This document shows positions 56,480 through 64,000 of a stretch of 64,000 nt of DNA, piece by piece. The translations under genes were made by a program, and so were the position numbers. Within the stretch, counting starts at the first letter, position 1. The number at the start of each line of letters is the position of its first letter. Under the pieces are notes generated by a model, which worked only from the letters and a program-made list of their open reading frames with translations, was not told the DNA's origin and did not search any database. Source of the DNA: Acidobacteriota bacterium (GTDB lineage Bacteria; Acidobacteriota; Blastocatellia; Pyrinomonadales; Pyrinomonadaceae); contig JAFAZX010000078.1 in NCBI GenBank assembly GCA_019239425.1, forward strand, positions 62,001 through 126,000, given 5' to 3'.

Positions 56480-58015
56480 TTGCCGTTTGCCCGGCCATTT
56501 CTTGCGCGCCCCCGGGCCTTGCTCGCGGAGCCCGTCGACGCCCTGCCGCTCGACCTCTTCCGGGTCATGGCGGGCGTGCTGGCCTTCGCCTACTTCCTTC
56601 GCACCTTCCTCGAGGCGAGGGATTTCAGCGGCCCCGGCGGGTTGATCGACCACGAACTCAGCCTCGAGCTCTTCTGGTTCACGCGGCTGGGCCTGTTCCG
56701 GACGGGCATGAGTCTGGCGATGTTCCAGGCGGTCTTCCTCTTCGGCTGCCTCTGCTCCTGCGCGCTCATCGTCGGTTACCGCGTCAAGACCTTCGCCGCC
56801 GTCCTGTACCTGATTGCGGTCTGCACCTACCGCTGGAACTTCCTTGTGATGTACGTGGACGATTCCATCGTCCACCTCACACTCTTCTGGCTGCTGCTGT
56901 TGCCGGTAGGCCGCACCCTCGTCCTGAGCGAGTGGCTGGCCGGGCGCGGGGCGGCCTGGCGGCGTTGGAGATGCGAGAGGGTTCCGGGCGCGGCGGCCCG
57001 CTGCTTCATGTGGAACCTCGCCCTCATCTACTTGGTCGCGGGGCTGTGGAAGTTGACCAGCCCGATGTGGCGCGACGGCGTCGCGCTCTACGTCATCTTA
57101 AAACTGCCGATCTCGCTGACGCCGGACTTCTGGGGGCCGGAGCACCTGGGCCTGCTGCGAGCGCTGAACTACGGCGCGCTCATCCTCGAGCCACTGTTCC
57201 CCCTCATCTTCATTCTTCCCAAAGGGCACCCGGCCAAGTACGCCCTGCTCGCGGCCCTCTTCGGGTTTCACGTCGGGACGTTGGCGACGCTCAAGATTCC
57301 TTTCGCGAACGTCGCCTGCCTCGCGGCCATGATCGTCCCGTTCGGCGGCGAGCTGATGGGCAGGCTGCGCGGGGGGGCGCCGTGCCCGCCGGCGTGGCGG
57401 GCGCCCGCGCGCGTGGGCTTGTCCGGCGCGTTCGCGCTCCTCTCCGTCGCCGTCTTGACGCTGGCGATGCTCAGCTCGGTGACCTTACCGCGGTGGCGCG
57501 CGCCGACGCGCCGCGTCGACGCAGGGGCTTCCGGGACACGCGCCGCCGCGGGCGTGGCCGAGGGCCTGGGGCCGCTACAGATGTTTCTCTTTTCGTCTCT
57601 CTGGTGCGTCGGCCTCGCGCAACAGTATCAACTCTTCAACTGGGTGGACGAGCGCAACTTTTCCGTCCGATACCGAATCCTCGAATACGAGGGCGCGACA
57701 CACGGGCACGAGATCGAGCCCGACACGATGTTTTTGAATTCGACGCGCGGCGTCCTGCTCCAGTTCTATCTGCACGGCCTGACTTGGATGCGCGTCGAGC
57801 CCGGCCGCGCGGCGGAGCTTCGCAGGAGCATTCAGACGCGAACCGCCCTCCGCTACTGCCAGAGGTTTCAGCCCCGCGGTGAGGTGTTCGTCTACACGAC
57901 GTTGGAGCGAATCATCCCCGGCGTTCAACGCGACGATGAAGCGCCCGTGCTGTTGATGAGGTTCAGCTGCGACGGCGGCGAGCCCGAAATGCTGGAGATG
58001 AACCTCGACCCGTAG
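56480..58015 (+). CDS. HTTM-domain membrane protein
   Basis: The 511-residue protein starts at the TTG at 56480, 12 bases after AGGAG; no nearer ATG is suitable. The HTTM (vitamin-K-carboxylase-like) membrane domain spans about residues 20-350 with MAGVLAFAYFLRTFLEARDF, FNFLVMYVDDS-type loop (RWNFLVMYVDDSIVHLTLFW) and MWNLALIYLVAGLWKLTSPM, a signature of the family. A C-terminal soluble part of about 130 residues (WVDERNFSVRYRILEYEGAT and LLMRFSCDGGEP) is attached. HTTM proteins are thought to modify or carry lipid or peptide substrates in the membrane. It lies 36 bp ahead of the AsnB-like gene. Confidence 0.87.
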   Translation: MPFARPFLARPRALLAEPVDALPLDLFRVMAGVLAFAYFLRTFLEARDFSGPGGLIDHELSLELFWFTRLGLFRTGMSLAMFQAVFLFGCLCSCALIVGYRVKTFAAVLYLIAVCTYRWNFLVMYVDDSIVHLTLFWLLLLPVGRTLVLSEWLAGRGAAWRRWRCERVPGAAARCFMWNLALIYLVAGLWKLTSPMWRDGVALYVILKLPISLTPDFWGPEHLGLLRALNYGALILEPLFPLIFILPKGHPAKYALLAALFGFHVGTLATLKIPFANVACLAAMIVPFGGELMGRLRGGAPCPPAWRAPARVGLSGAFALLSVAVLTLAMLSSVTLPRWRAPTRRVDAGASGTRAAAGVAEGLGPLQMFLFSSLWCVGLAQQYQLFNWVDERNFSVRYRILEYEGATHGHEIEPDTMFLNSTRGVLLQFYLHGLTWMRVEPGRAAELRRSIQTRTALRYCQRFQPRGEVFVYTTLERIIPGVQRDDEAPVLLMRFSCDGGEPEMLEMNLDP

Positions 58016-58050
58016 TCGCCCGCTTACCCGAAGGGCACCCGAGGAACTTT

Positions 58051-59955
58051 ATGTGCGGCATAGTCGCCCTCTACTCGCCGGAGAAGCCCATCGCGCCGGA
58101 GTCTTTGGCGCGGGCCACCGAACGGCTCGCCCACCGCGGCCCCGACGAGCAGCACCATTGGACGGCGCCGCACGGGCGCGTCGGGCTGGGCCACACGCGG
58201 CTCAGCATCATCGACCTGGTGACGGGCGCGCAGCCGATAGCCAGCGAGGACGGCCGTCTGCGCATCGTGGTCAACGGGGAGTTCTACGACCACGAACGCA
58301 TTCGGCGCGAGCTGGAAGAGCGAGGCCACCGTTTTCGCACGCGCTCCGACAGTGAGATGGCCCTCCACCTTTACGAGGAGGCGGGCGCCGGATGTCTGGA
58401 GCGCTTGCGCGGCGAGTTCGCGTTCGTCATCTGGGACGAAGGGAGCCAAACGCTCTTCGCGGCGCGCGACCGCTTCGGCATCAAGCCGCTCTTTTACGCG
58501 CGGGTCGGGGGCGCCCTCTACCTGGCTTCGGAGGCCAAAGCCCTGTTCGCCGCCGGTGCCCCCGCGGGCTGGGACAGGGAGTCGATGTTTCAGAGCCTGT
58601 TCCTCTGCGCGGATCAGGATCGAACTCTGTTCGAAGGAGTCCGGCAGGTTCCGCCGGGACACCAACTCGTCGCCCGCGCGGGGTCGCTCCGGCTCTCGTG
58701 CTACTGGGACGTCAACTACCCGCGCGCGCGCGACGAAACGAAGCGGACGGAGGCGGAGTGCGTCGAACAGCTACGCTCACTGTTGGACGAAGCGGTTCGC
58801 CTCCGCGTGCGGGCCGACGTGCCCGTGGGCTGTTACGTGAGCGGCGGGGTGGACTCTTCGTCCGTCCTCGGCCTCGCCGGCGCACACGCCCAAGGCAGGG
58901 TGGCCGCCTTCACGGTCGCCTTCGACCACCCGGACTACGACGAGAGTGCGAGCGCACGCCGGACGGCCGCCCACGCGGGGGCGGACTTCTGGCCGGTGCC
59001 GGTCTCGACGAAGGACTCGGCCGAGTCCTTCGTCGAGGCGGTCGGGCACGGGGAGATGATCCACTACAACGCGCACGGCGCGGCGCGCTTTCGTCTCAGC
59101 CGCGCGGTGCGGCGGGCGGGCTACAAGGTGGTTCTCCTCGGCGAGGGCGCCGACGAGCTTTTCGCGGGGTACGATTTCTCCCGGCAGGCGCTGTTGACCT
59201 CGGGCGCGCGCGGGGGCCACTTGAAGTGGGCGGGCATGCTGGCCCGTCTGCTGCGGCCGAAGACACAGACCGAACGGCGCATCGCGCGCACCTCGCCGTG
59301 GCTCGCGCGCATCTGCCGCGTGCTGGACTTCCCCCCGGCGCTGCTCGACTACGTGGCGGAAAAGTTCGTCCTGCTGCGACGCCTGGCCTCGAACGATTTC
59401 CTGCAGACGTTCCCGCGCCGCGACCCTTACGGGGAGTTCCTCAGGCAGTTCGATTGGCGCGGGAAGCTACGCGGCCGCGAGCCGGTCAAGCAGATACTCT
59501 ACCTGTGGATGAAGTCGCTGTTCGTGAACTACGTGCTGGCGGGCGAGAGGCTGGACATGGCGCACGCGGTCGAGGGCCGTCTGCCGTTTCTGGATCACAA
59601 GCTCTTCGAGTTCGCGCGCTCCCTCCCGACGTCGCTGCTGGCGCGGGGCGGGCGGCAGAAACACGTCCTGCGCGAGGCCGTCAGACCGTTCGTGACGGCG
59701 GAGGTTTACCGCGGCGCCAAGCAGCCTTTCTTCGCGCCGCCGGCGACGCTGCGCGTCGGGAATCCGATGTCCGAGCTTCTGCAGGACATCTTGCGCGGCC
59801 GCGCCTTCGCCTCCGTCCCGTTCTTTGAACAGTCCTCCGTCATCGGACTTCTGGACGAACTTCCCCGCATGAATGACGCGGAGCGCGCGGCGATGGACCC
59901 GGTCATCTTTATGATGGCGTCCGCCTGCGTGCTTCAAGTCCGCTACGGCCTCTGA
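58051..59955 (+). CDS. asnB: Glutamine-dependent asparagine synthetase-type enzyme
   Basis: The 634-residue protein starts at the ATG at 58051 so that the catalytic cysteine follows Met (MCGIVALYS). Glutaminase-domain landmarks are RGPDEQHHW near residue 30, NGEFYDHERIRRELEERGH and FGIKPLFYA. The synthetase half has the SGGVDSSSVLGLAG PP-loop near residue 264, then LLGEGADELFAGYDF and RLPFLDHKLFEFA. All known catalytic residues of the class are retained. It could make asparagine or amidate another carboxylate; placement behind HTTM and the peptidase is noted separately. A terminator for the next, convergent gene lies about 120 bp on. Confidence 0.93.
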   Translation: MCGIVALYSPEKPIAPESLARATERLAHRGPDEQHHWTAPHGRVGLGHTRLSIIDLVTGAQPIASEDGRLRIVVNGEFYDHERIRRELEERGHRFRTRSDSEMALHLYEEAGAGCLERLRGEFAFVIWDEGSQTLFAARDRFGIKPLFYARVGGALYLASEAKALFAAGAPAGWDRESMFQSLFLCADQDRTLFEGVRQVPPGHQLVARAGSLRLSCYWDVNYPRARDETKRTEAECVEQLRSLLDEAVRLRVRADVPVGCYVSGGVDSSSVLGLAGAHAQGRVAAFTVAFDHPDYDESASARRTAAHAGADFWPVPVSTKDSAESFVEAVGHGEMIHYNAHGAARFRLSRAVRRAGYKVVLLGEGADELFAGYDFSRQALLTSGARGGHLKWAGMLARLLRPKTQTERRIARTSPWLARICRVLDFPPALLDYVAEKFVLLRRLASNDFLQTFPRRDPYGEFLRQFDWRGKLRGREPVKQILYLWMKSLFVNYVLAGERLDMAHAVEGRLPFLDHKLFEFARSLPTSLLARGGRQKHVLREAVRPFVTAEVYRGAKQPFFAPPATLRVGNPMSELLQDILRGRAFASVPFFEQSSVIGLLDELPRMNDAERAAMDPVIFMMASACVLQVRYGL

Positions 59956-60073
59956 AGGCGTTCGACTGTCGAGCAGTCCTTTTCGCGGCCACTGCACGAA
60001 TACCCTGTTGTACTCGGTCGGGCCGATGAACGTACGTGCCCGCGGGCGTTCTCACGGCTCCCGAAAGCTGGTC

Positions 60074-60108
60074 GAAAAGAAGGGCTCCCGGAGTTCCGGG
60101 AGCCCTTC
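60074..60108 (-). terminator. Rho-independent terminator
   Basis: GAAGGGCTCCCGG (60079-60091) pairs with CCGGGAGCCCTTC (60096-60108) across AGTT. Read on the minus strand the stem is followed by TTTT at 60075-60078, so it ends the gene at 60120-61511. The plus-strand AsnB transcript meets the same stem. Confidence 0.88.
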
Positions 60109-60119
60109 GGCTTGTCAGA

Positions 60120-61511
60120 CTACTGGAACAGTTTGCCCGAGAGCGTGAAGAGGTTCGTCTGGATGGTGTTGACGCCGGGGCCGCCGACGTTGGGGCCGTC
60201 GACCCTGAAGTAGTTCGTGTTGAAGGGGCTGCCCGTGACGGCGTGCGTGACGTTGGGGTTGCCGAGGTAGCCGGCGGGCGCGGCCGGGGCGACGGCCGGG
60301 TCCCAGCGCAGGAAGCGGCTGAGCTTGCCCTCGAGCACGGCGCGGAAATCGCACGGCGCGAAGCCGCAGCCGATGTCCTCCGTCGTGTTGATGCTGGCGC
60401 CGCCGCTGCTGCTGCCGCCCGAGCGCGCGGCCGTGTCGCTCTCGGAGGTCGCCACCACGCCGTCGTTGGCCGTCGTCGTACCGCCGTTGGCGGTCATCGT
60501 GCCGCCGTCCGTGGTGGTGGTCGCCGTCCCGTCGGTCGTGGCGGCGGGCGTGAAGCCGTCGGCGGTCGCGGTCTGGGTCGTCGTCGTCGAGGTCGTGGCC
60601 GGGGTGAAGGACGTGGAGGCCGTGGTCGTCGTCTTGAGCGCCGAGTTGATGACGATGCCGCCGTCGGCGTCGGCCGTCGCCGTCATGACCCCGAACGGGT
60701 GCGTGATGGTGTAGGTGGCGCCGGCCGTCAGGTTGTCGATGCGGACGCGGATGCGGTCGAACGTGATCTGATTCCCGACGGACGGCAGCGGCGTCGTGAA
60801 GGCGGCCTCCTTGGCGAGCACGAGGCGGACGTTGCCGCCGATGGAGCGGTTGATGCGCGCGTCGGCGTACCAGTAGAACGCTTCGTCGGGGAAGTTGATG
60901 TTGGCGGTCGTGACCGAGGGCGGCCCCGAGACGGGCGGCGTGGTGATGCAGTTGCCGCTCAGGTCGAGACAGAGCTGGAGTTTGACGCCCACCTCGTCCT
61001 GGTACCAGAGCGGGAACGCGACGCGGGGGTCGACCGGCCCGGCCGCCTTGTTCGGGAGGGAAGGGTCGAGGCCGGTGCCGCGCAGCACGACGAGGTGCTG
61101 GCTGCCGGCGGCGTTGTCCGTCACGGTCAGGTTGGCCGTGCGGGTGCCGACGGCGACGGGGTTGAAGCGCACCGTCGCCGTGCAGGTTCCGACCGAGGTG
61201 AGCGAAGCGTTGATGCACGTCGTCCCGACGAGCGTGAAGTCGGAGGCGTTGGCGCCCGTGACGGTGACGTTCGTGACGAGCACGCTGCCCGTGCCGCCGT
61301 TGGAGATGGTGATGACGGTGTTGGGCGAGAGCGCCCCGGTGTTGACCCTCCCGAAGAAGAAGAGGCCGACGTTGCTGTTGAGCGTCAGGGTCGGGGGGGC
61401 TTGGCCGAGCGCGGCCGCGCCGAAGGCCGTCACACAGAGGAGCGTCGCGAGCAGGCGCAGCGCCGACGCGCGGAGGTCGCCGTTGCGGGGAGTGTCTTTG
61501 AATGAGCGCAT
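60120..61511 (-). CDS. Exported choice-of-anchor D domain protein
   Basis: The start is the ATG at 61511, seven bases after AAGGAAG, giving 463 residues with a signal peptide (RLLATLLCVTAFGAAALGQA). Residues about 40-150 form an ASH/choice-of-anchor D domain: GRVNTGALSPNTVITISNGG, TGSVLVTNVTVTGANASDFT, and FNPVAVGTRTANLTVTDN. A second beta-rich domain at about 160-310 has VAFPLWYQDEVGVKLQLCLD and FDRIRVRIDNLTAGATYTIT. Residues about 315-400 are a Thr/Ser/Ala-rich tract, then GCGFAPCDFRAVLEGKLSRF and SPFNTNYFRVDGPNVGGPGV. It should be surface-associated. A frame in another phase is a shadow. Confidence 0.82.
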   Translation of the reverse strand: MRSFKDTPRNGDLRASALRLLATLLCVTAFGAAALGQAPPTLTLNSNVGLFFFGRVNTGALSPNTVITISNGGTGSVLVTNVTVTGANASDFTLVGTTCINASLTSVGTCTATVRFNPVAVGTRTANLTVTDNAAGSQHLVVLRGTGLDPSLPNKAAGPVDPRVAFPLWYQDEVGVKLQLCLDLSGNCITTPPVSGPPSVTTANINFPDEAFYWYADARINRSIGGNVRLVLAKEAAFTTPLPSVGNQITFDRIRVRIDNLTAGATYTITHPFGVMTATADADGGIVINSALKTTTTASTSFTPATTSTTTTQTATADGFTPAATTDGTATTTTDGGTMTANGGTTTANDGVVATSESDTAARSGGSSSGGASINTTEDIGCGFAPCDFRAVLEGKLSRFLRWDPAVAPAAPAGYLGNPNVTHAVTGSPFNTNYFRVDGPNVGGPGVNTIQTNLFTLSGKLFQ

Positions 61512-62273
61512 GAGAAGCTTCCTTTTTGTTGGGTCGGCGAACCCGCCCGAGGCGCGCCCTCGGAAGTGTCGGCCGTGAAAAGGGCGTGAGGTCAGCCGGC
61601 GGACTTCGAAGCCTTCCGGCGGCTGTCTCACGGGGGTGAAGTTCGGCGCAAGCGGACGGCCCCTGAGCAACCGTCATTCCTCGCGCCCGGCGCGCCGCGT
61701 TTCATTCGCCGCCGCCCGCGCCCGAGTTCGTCTCAACCGCGGTACGCCTCACCCCACGCTCGCCGCCGCGCGTCGTCGAGGCTGTTTCACCGTGTGACAT
61801 CGCACCGCCCCACTTGACTCACGATAAAACACGCGCGGCCTCACGGCGGCTCGTCTCCGTCGCGTCGTCCGTGCGGGTTAAGTTGCGTGGCGATTCCCGG
61901 AGAGCCGTCCCGCACGGGGCCGCCCGCCTAAGGGCATGGCGGTTGCTTCAGCGTCGGCGCGTCACGTTAGGCAACTCGCGGCCACGGCACTCAAAGAATC
62001 TTGCCCACGTACCTGTGACCTGCGGGCTGTAGCACAGACAGAAGGACTCAAGCCCTGAGGGCCGAGAGTCCGCCGGTAGTACCAACGCCATAGACAGAGT
62101 CGGGCGCCGCCCCTTGCCACTCACGGCGGGAGGTGACGCGCCGCCATCAGGACGACGCGCTCGGCGGCGCGTGGCCCTACGCCCTTAGTCTGTCCGCCGC
62201 CCAAGACGGCCCTATAAGCCGACGCCCTACGGGGTCTGCCTCCACCCAGTATGTTTCAGAAGGAGAATCGTTA
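61512..62273. other. Long intergenic region with divergent promoters
   Basis: About 760 bp separate two genes that read away from each other. I see no convincing gene; a plus-strand frame at 61814-62032 has no binding site or motif. Promoters for both flanking genes must lie here. The stretch 62010-62100 is rich in short stems and could be a leader RNA, but I recognise no riboswitch consensus. Confidence 0.6.
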
Positions 62274-64000
62274 ATGGCAAACATCTCGAAGAGAGATCGG
62301 ACGAGAGAGAAACGGAGTGAGCTAGCCGCGAAGAACAGGCGCGAGCTGATCGCCGCGGGCTTCAAGCGGCGCGACCTGTTGAAGATGGGCCTGCTCACGA
62401 GCGCCGGGATGCTCATCCCGAAGTCGGGCCTGAGCGCGCGCCCGCTGACGAGCGCCGGCTTCGTCTACGACGACACGCCGCAGAGCCGGCCGACGACGCC
62501 GTTCGTCGAGGAGATGCCGCGCCTCGTCGAGAAGCCTTTCTTCACGTCGGCGGCGAGCCTGACGGGGCCGCCGCCGCAGGTCACGCCCAACACCGCGGCC
62601 GGCGAGAGCCGGACGATCAACCACCAGATTCTGACCGGCCAGCCGCCGCAGAAGTACTACGAGATTCACCAGAAGGCCTTCCAGGCCAAGTCGCACCCCG
62701 AGTTCTCGCAGCCCTCGACGCTGTGGGGCTACGACGGCATCTTCCCCGGCCCGCTCTTCCGTGCCTACTACGGCGAGCCGATGCTCGTCCGCCACTGGAA
62801 CGACCTGCCGCCCGACGGGCAGAACGGCGGGTTCGGCCTCAACTCGACGACGACCCACCTGCACAACGGCCACACGCCGCAGGAGTCCGACGGCCACCCC
62901 TGCTTCTTCAACGACCGGACGCACTTCTACGACCACCACTACCCGAATGTGCTGGCCGGCTTCCAGTCCACGCACCCGACGCTGAACGCGGCCGGCATCC
63001 CGGGCGACCTCAAGGAGTCGATGCACACGCTCTGGTACCACGACCACCGCTTCGACTACACGTCGCAGAACGTCTACAAGGGCATGGCCGGGATGTTCAA
63101 CCTCTTCCACAAGAACGGCCAGTACGACGGCGGCGACGAGAACTCGGGCTTCCGCCTGCCTTCTTACCCGAACTTCGACGTGAACATGGTCTTCAACGAC
63201 GCGGTCTACGACGCGCAGACCGACCAGCTGGCCTTCGACCTCTTCAACCTCGACGGCATCCTCGGCGACAAGATGCAGGTCAACGGCAAGGTGCAGCCGG
63301 TCTTCCACGTCAGCCCGCGCCGCTACCGCTTCCGCTGGCTCAACATGGGGCCGTCGCGCTTCTACCAGTTCTCCATCCTCGACCCGACCAACAACACGAC
63401 GAAGCAGATCTGGCAGATGAGCACGGACGGCAACTTCCTCGCGCGCCCCGTCAAGGTTGACGGCGTGCGCATCTCGGTCGCCGAGCGCACGGACGTGATC
63501 GTGGACTTCACCGGCCTCGCCGGCAAGACCTTCTACATCGAGAACCGTCTGGAGCAGACCGACGGCCGCGGGCCGACCGGCAAGGTGCTCAACCCCGGCC
63601 AGGGCACCAAGGTCTTGAAGATCGTCGTCGACCAGCCGGCGGTGGCCGACAACAGCGTCAACTTCGACACGGCGCTGGCGAGCCTGCCCGCGGGCCAGCC
63701 CTACTTCTACGGCTTCCCCGACACGACGACGCCCATCCGCGTGACGCGCACCTTCAAGTTCGAGCGCAACAACGGACAGTGGGCCGTCAACGGCAAGTTC
63801 CCGAACTGCCTGGAGCCGCCCCGCTTCGCCATCAAGCTCAACACCGCCGAGAAGTGGATCTTCCAGAACAACTCGGGCGGCTGGCAGCACCCCATCCACA
63901 TGCACTTCGAGGAGTTCCAGACGCTCAAGATCAACGGGCAGCCGCCGGCCGTCTCGGGCATCGTGCAGGCTGGGCGCAAGGACGTGCTGCGGCTGGAGCA
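62274..64000 (+). CDS. Tat-exported multicopper oxidase (3' end outside window)
   Basis: The start is the ATG at 62274 behind AAGGAGAATCGTTA. The N-terminus has the twin-arginine signal FKRRDLLKMGLLTSAGMLIP near residue 30. Copper-binding blocks are in order: THLHNGHTPQESDGHPCFFN near residue 203 (HxH), TLWYHDHRFDYTSQNVYKGM (HxH) and GGWQHPIHMHFEEFQTLKIN near residue 540, the third-domain HPxHxH site. The frame is open through the right edge, so the final HCHxxxH motif is not seen. This layout matches CotA/bilirubin-oxidase-like enzymes that oxidise phenols or metals outside the cytosol. Confidence 0.93.
   Translation, partial: MANISKRDRTREKRSELAAKNRRELIAAGFKRRDLLKMGLLTSAGMLIPKSGLSARPLTSAGFVYDDTPQSRPTTPFVEEMPRLVEKPFFTSAASLTGPPPQVTPNTAAGESRTINHQILTGQPPQKYYEIHQKAFQAKSHPEFSQPSTLWGYDGIFPGPLFRAYYGEPMLVRHWNDLPPDGQNGGFGLNSTTTHLHNGHTPQESDGHPCFFNDRTHFYDHHYPNVLAGFQSTHPTLNAAGIPGDLKESMHTLWYHDHRFDYTSQNVYKGMAGMFNLFHKNGQYDGGDENSGFRLPSYPNFDVNMVFNDAVYDAQTDQLAFDLFNLDGILGDKMQVNGKVQPVFHVSPRRYRFRWLNMGPSRFYQFSILDPTNNTTKQIWQMSTDGNFLARPVKVDGVRISVAERTDVIVDFTGLAGKTFYIENRLEQTDGRGPTGKVLNPGQGTKVLKIVVDQPAVADNSVNFDTALASLPAGQPYFYGFPDTTTPIRVTRTFKFERNNGQWAVNGKFPNCLEPPRFAIKLNTAEKWIFQNNSGGWQHPIHMHFEEFQTLKINGQPPAVSGIVQAGRKDVLRLE

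Noticed and set aside
56480-59955. Lasso-peptide cluster
   Set aside because: There is an AsnB-like enzyme, but no B protease of the transglutaminase type and no precursor gene.
60115-61677. Alternative minus-strand frame over the choice-of-anchor gene
   Set aside because: Its His/Arg/Pro-rich translation lacks any domain; the other frame has a signal peptide and known folds.
62010-62110. Riboswitch ahead of the multicopper oxidase
   Set aside because: Short stems are present but no known aptamer consensus could be recognised by eye.
62322-63905. Long minus-strand frame across the multicopper oxidase
   Set aside because: Low-complexity Val/Arg/Glu composition; antisense of a recognised copper oxidase with signal peptide.

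Overview
The window is a GC-rich bacterial chromosome segment, very probably from a soil Acidobacteriota of the Blastocatellia/Pyrinomonadaceae type. That placement is an inference from gene content and repeat style; no rRNA or tRNA gene is visible. Most genes have good ribosome binding sites and bacterial gene structure. Many products are secreted or membrane-anchored.

Region 1 (1-9590) holds the 3' end of a large RHS/YD-repeat gene with a GIY-YIG-like toxin tip. Behind it come its likely Imm26-type immunity gene, a NifS/IscS-type cysteine desulfurase, an unrecognised convergent gene, and a 1083-residue ABC exporter with three FHA domains.

Region 2 (10040-28093) is the most remarkable part: a sedentary chromosomal integron. 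A truncated, frameshifted intI remnant on the minus strand, fused to a decayed XRE antitoxin gene, diverges from an attI-like site at about 10695. Downstream lie 29 gene cassettes, all on the plus strand, separated by 28 attC sites of 84-91 bp. In 21 of the 28 attC sites the R'' box is the exact reverse complement of the heptamer at the 5' end of the same cassette, and the other seven differ at one base. This confirms the cassette borders from sequence alone. The cargo includes SUKH/SMI1, ankyrin, TPR, HIT, isochorismatase, SRPBCC, VOC and GNAT proteins, two HicAB toxin-antitoxin cassettes in opposite gene order, zinc-ribbon proteins, many small membrane or lipoprotein-like proteins, and three cassettes without a convincing gene. 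The integrase looks dead, so the array is stranded in cis.

Region 3 (28100-40450) begins with gene fragments that scar the end of the array. It continues with secreted proteins (spondin domain, GlcG/DUF336-cupin, SMP-30 lactonase), two ECF sigma factors, two small zinc-finger anti-sigma-like genes, an adenylate/guanylate cyclase, a glycogen-debranching-type glucosidase and a type II NADH dehydrogenase.

Region 4 (40470-59955) is a run of tightly spaced plus-strand genes. First is a lipid/envelope group: OlsB-like and OlsA-like acyltransferases, DinB-like, TANGO2/NRDE, a DedA-ATP-grasp fusion, DoxX, and a subtilase with a glycogen-binding module. Next is an aquaporin, followed by a sugar-oxidation group: GMC oxidoreductase, VOC protein, a large MGH1/GH63-type glycosidase and a glucose-dehydrogenase-like enzyme. 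Last come an M1 peptidase, an HTTM membrane protein and an AsnB-type amidotransferase. Region 5 (60074-64000) has a choice-of-anchor D protein on the minus strand and the 5' part of a Tat-exported multicopper oxidase.

Six intergenic inverted repeats, most with arms built from short tandem words of about seven bases, are scattered through regions 3 and 4 and probably act as terminators.
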